The position numbers and the translations under genes are program-made. Shown here piece after piece: positions 35,462 through 45,804 of a DNA stretch of 64,000 bases. Each line of letters starts with the position of its first letter. The first letter of the stretch is position 1. Source of the DNA: Lantana camara (taxonomy: Eukaryota > Streptophyta > Magnoliopsida > Lamiales > Verbenaceae); the NCBI GenBank assembly GCA_037501455.1, contig CM074856.1:18869001-18933000 (forward strand). Reading direction: 5' to 3'. A model generated the notes under the pieces. It was given only the letters and a program-made list of their open reading frames with translations. It was not told the origin of the DNA and ran no database searches.

Positions 35462-37831
35462 CTAGCCTACCACCCTTACGATGCACGGAATGATTATAGC
35501 TATACTATATTTAAAATAAATAAAAATATTATATAGAATTATTATAATTATATTATATTTAAAATAGTTAAAAATTATTATCAATTATATTTTTAGTAAC
35601 ATATAACTATATGCCCCTGCAACCCGTGCAATACATATAATTATATCTTTTATAATATATAATTATATGCTACTATGCGATGCATGCTATACACGTAGTT
35701 TTATAGTTATATATTCTAAAGTAACTAAAAATTATTAAATATTAAAATAATATTACAATTATAAAGTAGTTATATTATAATTATATTATATATATATAGA
35801 ACATCTAACTAAAAATATGTAAAGTTATTATTATTGATAAAATTAATTGAAAATTGTATGTGAACCAAAAAACACAAAAAGATAACTAAAAACATATTAC
35901 ACATATTAGAATTACAATAATATGAGTATCATATTATAATAATGTTTCATTTTTCTAAAATGAATATAGAACCATATGAAGTTTATAAAATGAATAAAAT
36001 ATAACTAAGAATATAACTTTAAAGTGAAATTGGTCGGATATAAAAGAAAACTCAAAATTATTAGATTTTAAGAATATCAATTTGATAATTCTAAAACCAT
36101 ATATGTAATTTTGCTTAAAAAATCATATAAAGTAAAAGAAATAAAACATGAACCGTGAAAACAACTCACATTCTTAAAATACATATCAATTTTGTAATAT
36201 CATTATATAGTCAATAGCGAAAATATTATGAATAATATGATCATTTAAAAATTAATTTATAGATTTTTACATAATATAATATTTATTTTATAGATTTTAT
36301 ATATTTGTAATAGTTGATCATTAAAGGTAATAATTTAGTAATAATAATAATAATCAATTATAATTTTTAATAAAACTTAAATAAGATCTCTTCCTCCATT
36401 AAAGAGTTAATATACTCTATAGTCTAACTTTTTTTTTTTTTTTGTGATACTTTATAGTCTAACGACATGATTGATATGATAAAATAACGTATGAATGGAA
36501 TGAGCATTTTCACATTCATTTCAAAACCCTTGATTGGTATAAAATACAATTAAGAATATGCTCATGAGTCCTTCCCAAGATAATGTTCATTCCTTTATTC
36601 ATGGTATTATCCATTACCCCAACCTTGGTGGTATTAATGATTCTCAATCTATTGAGAAACAATTATATTTTACTTTTATAAAATTATCCTCATTAAATCT
36701 AATTAAATAAAATCTTATTCTTATATGTTCTTCATTTTTTCTTCAGCTATTTTTCGACTATCTTCTTTCCTACAAAATTTAATAAAATCTAAATCAAATC
36801 TCATTATTCAAGTGTCTTTTGGGTTTTACGGAAAAAATGAAAAATAGAATAAGAATGTAAAAAAAAAAAAAAAAAGTTAATTAAGAAGATTAAGAAACTA
36901 ATAATGAAAGGGGAAAAATCATAACATTATTACATGAATAAGGATAAGAGTTCTTGAGCAAAGGGCCAACATTAAAAAGTAAAAAACAAAGGTAAACTAT
37001 TAGTTATAAATTTAATGAAGAAAAATTGCTACAAATAATTACGATGAATAAAAAACTTTAAAAAAATTCATAATTAATGTTATAAAATTAAAATATATGA
37101 GGATATTTATTTTTAAATAACACAAATCGAAAAAGTTTTTAAATAACGTAAAGAAATATTATAAATCCATAAATAGCTAGAAAAAAAGTAAAGAAAAAAC
37201 ACTGAAAATTAAAGAAACAATAGAAATGCTTCAGAAAAAATATATAATATAGAAAAGATAGATGAATTCACAAATATATTCAAATATATTAATCATATAG
37301 ATGAATTCACAAACATAGCTAAATACAAAAATAGTAAAACTAAATCTGAGATAATTTAAATAAATAGCCGATTCAAAATGATAAAGAAAGGAAGATTTGA
37401 CTATTAAAAACGTAAACATCCATAAATTTAATATAACAAATATAAATTTATAATTAAAAAAAATATACATCACATCAACAAATAACAAATCTGAAAATTA
37501 AAGATACATAATAATATGAAGAAACTAAAAATATTATACTTCAAGACAATTATTTTAGTAAAAATAGAGGTATTTTCAGAAACATGAAACTAAAATACTA
37601 ATCAATAAACAATAATAATAAAAATTTATATATAAATCTGCAACGTATAGTATAAATTCATATTTTTCCTAGCGGAAAAATTAAATGTAATCATTGAACA
37701 AAGGACAATGAAAAGTAAAAAAATTCAATTAAAAAGAAATTCAAGAAACTCTCTTATTTTTAACTTCATCTTTACATATTATACCATTCATGAAAATACA
37801 AAGAAAAAAACCATGAACCTCAGACATCATC

Positions 37832-40800
37832 TGTGACGCCCCGTTTTCTCGAAGGGCGTTCTTACGACATCAACAAGTAAGTCTCTACACTTATGTGTGT
37901 TTAATTTAAGAGTTCTTGAATTATGTGATTTAATGTAAATCCAATTTAATATGTGTTCATTCGAATTATTCTAAGATTAATTGTCAAACTTGATTAATTA
38001 CGCGCATATTTAACCCTAACTGTCTAATTTGATTTAATTCAAATTCATTCCATGAAATAATTGTCAAGTTGATTTTTAAATCCATCAAGTTACTTAACTT
38101 GTTTAATTTCGGTTTACTTGTATTCCTTGAGATTAATTGCCAATCATGTGTTTACAAAGTGCCGTTAAATTATACGAAAAGTTTCTAAAACTAAATTGAA
38201 TTAAACTCTAATTGGTAAATCTCTATTTCACTTTTATTTGTAAAATTAATTCGGAGGTTAAATGTTTATTCGTAACTTTACCAATTTTATTTACGATTAA
38301 TTGTACGCGATATTTATCCTTGCTACGCGATAAGGATACCCGGTTATATATACCTTGTGCACAAGACACATTTCTCCCAATCTCTTTTCTCTCTCTCTCC
38401 CTCCTCTCCCACTTTCTCTCTCCTCGCCGGTTACTATCGCGGCTTCGGTTACGAGCCCATAACTCGATCGTTTCTCGACGGAATTCAACAAACAAATAGT
38501 CCATTTCGATTATCTCGGCGAGACCGATGTAAGAGTACCAATTTCACAGCCTAACGATGAACGACGGCGAAGATATCGCCGATTTTCAGATGCCCAGGCG
38601 GGTGGCGGCGGACCGCGACTTCGCCGCCCATTTCCTGCAGCTTCCGGCGGGATTTCAGCAACACGCGCCCATGACCCATAAAGTAGACTTCCAGGCACTT
38701 CGTTTGACATTGGCGGAGCGGCCATCGGAGTAGAGACGGAGCCGCACGCGCCGCCCAAAGCTCGCGGCGGCGGCGCGAGTTATTGTAGCGGCGGCGGCAG
38801 AAACTTCGGCGGCCAACGGGGGCCTTTTCCGGCCATATTTTGGTCTCGGGCTCTTCACGAAAGTTGTTCGGAACGACGAGAACTAGTGACCTGTCATCAG
38901 GCGACTCCAGATTCGGTGGTTTGGTGGCGGATCGGCGGCGGCAAAGTGGCGGTGCAACGGCGGCACTAGCTCCGAGGATTTTTCCGGAAAGCTACCTTAG
39001 GGCTTTCGAAGAGCTCGTCATGGGTAAGACAACACCTCTTACGGATCGCATTTTGGTTCACTGGTTTGGAAGTAATTTGAGTTTGAAGATTTAGGGTTTT
39101 CGTGTTCTTAGATTTCAGATCTAGGACAATCGGCTTGGAATTTCTAGAAATTGATCGAGGATTCGGAACGGGCACGAAGAATTCATTCAGGACTGATTTT
39201 TCGGGATTTTTTCGGCGACTTTTGACGGCGGCCCGGTGGCGGCCCGGCGACTTTCCGGCGGCTCCGGTGGCGGCACTCAGGCGAATTTCGGACAGAATGT
39301 TCGCCTCGTTGTGGTGAGTTCAACGTCACTTTCCGTTCGTTAATCGGACACTCGATCTATTTATTACGAATTATTTTGCGTAATTATGATTATTTGAATT
39401 AATTGTTTTAAGTGCAAATAAATTGGTTATTGTTGGTTTGTTGATCGAGATGTATTCCAATCGTATATGAAAACATGTATTGAATGGATTGTGATATGCA
39501 TGAATGTTTCGATTTACAATTTGAATCCCGATGTGATGAATTTATGCTATGTGTTTAGATATGAAGGGGTGTTAGTGTAATATTTAGAAACTAATCTTTT
39601 ATGTGACTAAATGAACTTGAATGATATTTTAGAAGAACGAAAATGTTGTGATTTCTCTATATGAATTTGAGACGTTCTCAATATTATGTTTATTGTAAAT
39701 TGTGTTTCAAATATAAAATTTAGATACATGAAGGATGCTTGAACAACTTAAGACTTGATGCATGATAGGAGTTAGAATTGTAATATCTTGTTTTACTCTT
39801 ACTACTTGAAAATGGTATATTATCAATTATGATAAATTGATAATTGTCATGCTTGTAAGTAATTAATTCCTAGCTGAATAATTATATAAACACTTTAAAC
39901 GAACAATTATGCTTAGTAATCAACTAAGGGGATGTATGTGTAATAATTCTAAACTTTTATAAATAACTTAGGGGATGTAAGTGAAATATTTATGAAACTT
40001 GAATGTGACTTGAGCTTGTGTACCAAACATGTTGTGAAGTTGTAAAGTATGATCTTAAGTGAATTAAATGCACTCTTTATTTGTATCAAGCATGACATCT
40101 ACGTACAACAACTTTGTATGTTTATATGACCAAGTTGCTCTTACTTATGCACTTTATAACTCGACATGAACTTGATGCTTAATTCTAATATTATAATTGA
40201 ACCATGTGACATTGGATGATTTAATATGCATTTTGGAAATACATTGACTTCCTAAATTGATCTTGCATCTTTGGATATGGAATTACGTGTCGGTTGCTTG
40301 TAAATATGACCATGTTGAGCATTGATATGCCTTGAATGACCACGACACCTTATCCAAGCACAACATGAACACTTATGCATAACCACGATCATGTTGAGCA
40401 ACGCCGTGCGTCTTGTTTGGTTCATATAGAGTCTAAGTCTGGGCTTCTGTATGTATTGTCACAGAGTTTGGTGGTGCCGGTGGGCCCGAGGTTTAGAGTG
40501 TTTGGCCCTTCACACTCTCAGACTCTACTTTCACGAGGTGAGGTTTAGGATTTTGTATAGTTATGAGACCTATGGCCTTAATATGATGATTTCAACCCTT
40601 GCATGCGAGTATATCTATTATAAATACGTATGTGTTGGATATGATATGTTTATGGCCTTGTGAATCAGCTCTGTTTTGGAAAATTAGATATGAAAGCATA
40701 TGTAAGCTGTTTTGAAAAGTTATGTTATGTTATGATCTGTTCTGTAGCGAGTTAGCCATGATATATGGTATCTGTTCTGTTTTGTTCTGTTATGGATCCG

Positions 40801-41860
40801 AGGAGCTATGGGTAAGGAATCCCTGGGACGGTATAGGGCCGTCCGGGCTCGGCCTGTGCATAGTCTCCATTTGAGATATCATTGCGCGACTGAGGGAGAT
40901 AGGGGAGGCGTGATATCTTGAGCCTTCGGTGTACAGCCGGGGAGGACTCTTGTGGGTTCGCTACCCCTTGAGGGTTTGTCTGATATGGATGGTTTGGGGA
41001 CGGTACATCCCCTCCATCATTGGTGTGACGGTTGGATTGACTTTTGTATTCTATGATTTGATATGTTCTGAGGAGTAAAGGTTGGAAGCTCGTACTCGCC
41101 GAGCATGTGTTCTGTTCTGTCTGGGAATCATGAACCGAGATAGAGTTCTGAAATGTTTTCTAAATCTTATATAACTATCTTTTGGGTACTTTTGGAAATG
41201 TTTTGGTATGCAACACCTATCTCCGGTTCATGAGTCCACCCTTCTGATATGTGCTATGCTCTATATATATACAGTGGGTGTGCGTTAGCCCCCTCACTCA
41301 GTCAGTTGACTGACACCTCATTTTACACTTTTAGTTGCAGGATTGTTGGCGTTTGCTAGGCGGAAGTGAGTCATTTGAGTTGCACTTCGTCGGTTTAGTC
41401 TTTCTATTTGCATTTGTCTTTTCATACACTTTACTTATGCTTTGTCTTGTAGACTTGAGATTATATTTTACTATTCGGTAGCCCTGCGTGGCACTCTCAT
41501 TCGGCCCCTTGTGGCACTTGATGATTATTACTTTATGTTGATATTCGGGACTAGGGATTTATGCTAGTTGAACCCGTCACTTGTTATGTTTGTTGATCTA
41601 CTATTCGGGATTAGGAATCTATGCTAGTTGAACCCGTCATCTGCTTTGCATGTTTTGTTATAAATGCTTCCGCTATCTATTGTTGTTGGTTTTAATTGCT
41701 TCCGCACTCTGAGTTTTGGTCAAGTTAGATCCGCCTAGCCTAGTGTGTGAGTTGGTCTCCCGTTCGCTCTGATTCGGATTCGGGCATGGACTTTCATTTC
41801 ATGCCCCGGGTCTGGGTCATAGTGCGGGGGATGTGGCACTTCTCCGTTTGGGGTGTTACA
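37832..41860 (+). mobile_element. Solo LTR, 4.0 kb, long-LTR family (copy 2), target duplication TCATC
   Basis: Begins TGTGACGCCCCG and ends GGGGTGTTACA, giving an inverted-repeat end of about 10 bp. It is flanked by exact 5-bp repeats TCATC at 37827-37831 and 41861-41865. The promoter region shows a TATA-like GGTTATATATACC (38341-38353), a CT-rich leader, and a GC-rich stretch (38420-39320) full of chance ORFs. The block 40540-41340 matches copy 1. A segment around TATGCTAGTTGAACCCGTCA is duplicated with a 61-bp offset near 41560-41640. Confidence 0.88.
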
Positions 41861-42429
41861 TCATCAAAGGAAGAGATAAAGATTATGAACACTATACATT
41901 AACTGAACCCCCAATCAACATTACGAAATTGCGTACAAATCTCTACAACTTAAAACATCTTAGATGAATTAGAAATGAGAAAAAAAATGAATGATAGAAA
42001 TAAATTTGAATGAATGCATTTGAAGAGAGGAGATTTGGAGATAGAGAGATTGATTATACAGGCATGACCAAATTTGAATGATATGGTAAAGTGAAAGAAA
42101 TAAGAAAATAATAAATAATATCCATTAAATACGTTTGTAATTGCATACAAATAGAGAATTGATTCTTGAGATCTTTATGAATTAATTAAAATATAAAAAA
42201 GAAAAAACAACCAAAATCATTCTAATTATATTTTTAATTAAAAATAATTTGGAATTATTAAAATTCACCAATAAATAAATTTCAAATGCCATGAATTTTG
42301 AGGGATGCCATGAATTCTGAGGGAGTGGTGGCTTTATTAGGGAATTCAATTCCGTTTGCGCATTTTTAGGAGATTTGATTACCAATAGCATATATTTAGT
42401 ATTGACTCATGAAATAATTAATGAATTGC

Positions 42430-42495
42430 ATATAATAAGGATTGTGTTTAATAATATATATATATATATATTATTAAACACAATCCTTATTATAT
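42430..42495. repeat. Perfect 33-bp-arm palindrome
   Basis: The arm ATATAATAAGGATTGTGTTT is followed by AATAATATATATA, and then by its exact reverse complement, with no spacer. It could extrude as a cruciform or, if transcribed, form a perfect hairpin. It lies in the Helitron-like region and is followed by a TA/T microsatellite. Confidence 0.9.
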
Positions 42496-43198
42496 GTATA
42501 TATATATATATATATTTTTTTTTTTATTTTTTTTTGTGTTTAATAATAATTGAAATATATTGATCCAACAACCAATTAGAAATTATTTTTTTAATAAAAT
42601 ATTTTTAGAAAACAACACAAAATAATATTGAGTCAAAATAGTACAATTGCGTGCAAATATCGTCGTGCTATATATAATAGTATAGATATGTATATTTTCA
42701 AAAGAAATTCATAATGAAAAATATATTATGAATATTGCTGAAAATAATTATTTTCTTTAGTAATATTTATTTTCATAATAAAATAATATACAAAATAAAC
42801 ATTTTAATTTTAATTTTTCTTTATCTATCTCTTTAACCCTAATTAATGATAGCATTAAATATCATCCTAATTATGGGGTGAATATCATGATATATAAAAA
42901 TTATCAATTCATTCTTTCTTAATTTAAAGCTCATTAATTATGACCTTTATTTATATTGATAAAAATATGTATAATTTAAAACAGAAATTCATACATAGAA
43001 AGTATATTATAAATATTATCAAAGATAATTATTTTCATAAGTTACTATTTGTTTTAAAATAAATAATATACAAAATAAAGATCAACCAATTACATTTTTT
43101 CTATTTAATTAAAAATCTCAAAAAACCCACAAAATTCCACATCATCAAAATACACAATAAAAAGTCAAACCTCGTTTTCAAATATATAATAGTATAGA

Positions 43199-43480
43199 TT
43201 ATGAATAATACCAAAAGACTTTGGCCTTAGGTATTCCGTTGCTAATGTATATTTAAAAGAATTACCAATGAAATTATTCCATTGGAACTGAAAATTAATG
43301 TAGAAGGAATTAATATTTAATATATGTAGGGGAAGTGGAGGTTTTTCTAATTTATTAATATATATCGTTATCAGTTTGGTTGGTAATATAAGTAAGTTCA
43401 TTAAACGAAATAACATATAAGTTTCTTCAATTTTGTTCGAGATTAGAAATAAAACCAATTATACTTCTTTTTTTTTTTTT
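43199..43480 (+). repeat. ACCAACGGAA-type repeat array (right part, after the Helitron-like element)
   Basis: Continues the array broken at 35461: TATTCCGTTGCTAATGTATA, then AATTACCAATGAAATTATTC, and ATTCCATTGG. Ends near a T run at 43468-43483. Confidence 0.55.
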
Positions 43481-43700
43481 TTAATGGATTGTCGATGCTA
43501 TTAACTGAACTTGTTGCTATGGACGTGGAGGTAAGGTGCTTGTTAGTATTATGACTTTGCAAGTTTGAGATTGGTGGGGTTTATGTGTGTCTGTGTAATA
43601 CGGCGTTAATTCGTTATATAATTTGAATGTATGATATATTGTTCGAATAATAGTATTTATCAGGTGTTCAGTATTCTCTTGTACCTGTTAATGTGGTTTG

Positions 43701-44851
43701 TGAAAGTGTAAATTTGTTTTCTCCCTTTAATAATATCAGAGTATAGCGAAATATATAGCATATAAAAAACCTAACAAACCTATACAAAATATTCTAGAGG
43801 ATTCTATAAGATAATTATAATTAATTATATACTAAATATAACTCTAACAGAATATCTCTAAAGATAATATAGAATAACAAATCCGTAAAGGATATCTACA
43901 AGATATACAAAATATTTACTATAAAGTAATATTATAGAATATTACGTTCACCCCCCACCCCCCACCCGACAAGATCTAATCGAGTAGAAGGCATAGAGCT
44001 TGATTCGAAGGTCTTCATCTTGTGCATGGAGAAAATGGGACAAAGTACCAGTGACACCAATAGATCTACCAAATGTTGTTGTTGTCCCATGAGAAGTTCC
44101 AGAAAGCATTTCAGAATATGACAATAGGCTCATGGACGGAGTACCAGATCTACCGACGGACAAACAACGTTCTAGTAAAATACCAGAAGAGAAAAATCAT
44201 CCACAACACATATCCAAGAGCGATCCGATGTTGTTGGTGAAGGGCGTACCGAAGTTCGAAACCAAGCAGCAAAACACCATTTTGACGGTCAGGCCGCATA
44301 CAAAACAGAGCGTCAAAAGGTGACAAAGGTGACGGTCGACAAAGCATCATAGAAGGTGATGGTCGACAAAGCGTCACGAATCCCAACATTGTTGATGGTT
44401 GACAAAGCATCACAAGATCCCAAAGGGGCTGAAGTGATGGTCGATAGAGCGTCAATGACGATCGACAAAGCATCACAAACAGAAGATTGGTGATGGTCGA
44501 TAAAGCGTCATAGGGGAGACGGTCGATGAAACATCACGAGATAAATATCCCAATTTCAAAAGGTGAACCTTGGGAGGGAGAAAAACCTAAGCTTTGATAC
44601 CACGAAAGCATAAATTTGTTTTCTCCATTTAATAATATCAGAGTTCAGTGGAATATATAGCATACATAAAACCTAACAAACCTATACAAAATATTCTAGA
44701 GGAGTATAAGATATTACAATTAATTATATACTAAATATAACTCTAACAGAATATCTCTAAAGATAATACAGAATAACAAATTCGTAAAGGATATCTACAA
44801 GATATACAAAATATTTACTATAACGTAATATTATAGAATATTACGTTCACA
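43701..44851 (-). mobile_element. TRIM element (terminal-repeat retrotransposon in miniature), 1.15 kb
   Basis: Two direct terminal repeats of about 250 bp, 43701-43950 and 44603-44851, are highly alike and surround 650 bp. An exact 5-bp target duplication GTTTG lies at 43696-43700 and 44852-44856. On the minus strand a primer site TGGTATCAAAGC (44602-44591), matching the initiator-tRNA-Met type, directly follows the 5' LTR. A G-rich polypurine tract (GGGTGGGGGGTGGGGGG, 43967-43951) directly precedes the 3' LTR. Nothing in the interior looks like gag or pol. The internal part carries several copies of GATGGTCGACAAAGCGTCA. Confidence 0.88.
44285..44550 (-). repeat. Scattered short repeats (GGTCGACAAAGCRTCA) inside the TRIM
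   Basis: The motif recurs six to seven times in the same orientation at irregular spacing of about 20-60 bp, often preceded by GTGAT. On the opposite strand it gives a repeated MLCRPSP-like peptide in a 108-codon ORF, which looks fortuitous. Confidence 0.75.
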
Positions 44852-44856
44852 GTTTG

Positions 44857-45430
44857 AAACCTACAAGAAAGTTTGTTTTTTGTGAGTTTCAGTTGCTTGT
44901 AATAAAAAAAATGTCTGTTTTTTGTGAGTTTCAGTTGCTTGTAATAAAAAAAACTGAGTAGATGTGGAAGTGGTGGTGTTTAGCCAATCAAAGCAGATAA
45001 ATTATGATCTCTTCTTTGCATATGTTGAACTACTTACAAGAAATGTGATTAGATTGATAAGTTGTATGTATGCTTGTTAATTATGATCAGAACTTCAAAT
45101 TTTATCTTAAGTAGCTTATATTTAAGAAAAATGCTATAACTTTTAGTTTTTTAACTAGCTTCTCGTAATTCCATTTCTAATACATTGGTGAGCATTTGAG
45201 GAATAGGGATGTTCTTTAGGTGAGATTTTTGTATGGAAGTTATACATTGAGAAAAGGTCTTTGATCTGTTTCTGTGATATTTTGACTTGTAAGTATGTGA
45301 TCTTAGCTTACTTGGTTAATGTTAGTATTTCTTTACGATATATGATAAGGTGTTTCTTTTATTTATTTATTTATTTATTTATTTTGTTCTTAGTTGCAAG
45401 AGTTTAAATATATTGAATTTTTTTATTAGA
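44857..45430. other. Intergenic AT-rich region
   Basis: No gene. A 50-bp segment (around TTTTTTGTGAGTTTCAGTTG) is duplicated in tandem at 44875-44950, and a (TTTA)n run lies at 45360-45385. Confidence 0.5.
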
Positions 45431-45804
45431 GTTAATTATTAAAGAGGACCAAATATGTTGAAAAGTAATCCTAAACCCCATTGTTTGAAAAATCTATGTT
45501 TTACATCACCAATTTACAACATATTTATCCTAAACCCTCCAATCACCTAAAAAGACTGTTTTGCCCTCACGATTTATGCTAAGAATACCATAGAGAATTC
45601 TCACCCCGATTGCACCATCGACTCAATAAAGCTTACTCTGCCTCTGCCCTGCCGCCGCGTCCTCCCTGCCGCCGCCGTTGCCGCTTGGCCTTGCATTGTC
45701 CCAATCTCACAGCATCGCCAATTGTTCATCTTGCTTGTTTGATTTGATTTCTGAAGTGGGTATATGGTGTTTGATAGGAAATCTTGAAAACCCAATCTCT
45801 GAAG

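Larger units (their letters stand above)
35462..43198 (-). mobile_element. Helitron-like element containing a nested 4-kb solo LTR
   Basis: On the minus strand it begins TCTATACTATTATATATTTG at 43198 and ends in CTAG at 35462, between host A (35461) and T (43199). A degenerate hairpin close to the 3' end (around CCGTGCATCG, 35478-35488) fits Helitron structure. The sequence on either side is the same ACCAACGGAA repeat array, as expected for an insertion. Removing the solo LTR leaves about 3.7 kb of AT-rich, non-coding DNA without Rep/helicase. A second TCTATACTATTATATATAGC end at 42686 suggests two Helitrons, one inside or next to the other. Confidence 0.55.

Noticed and set aside
38510..39317. 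Cluster of GC-rich ORFs on both strands as host genes
   Set aside because: They lie inside a solo LTR with exact TSDs and match no protein; they are part of its GC-rich leader.
44150..44476. 108-aa ORF on - with MLCRPSP repeats as a gene
   Set aside because: It is a translation of the short repeats inside the TRIM, which has no coding capacity.
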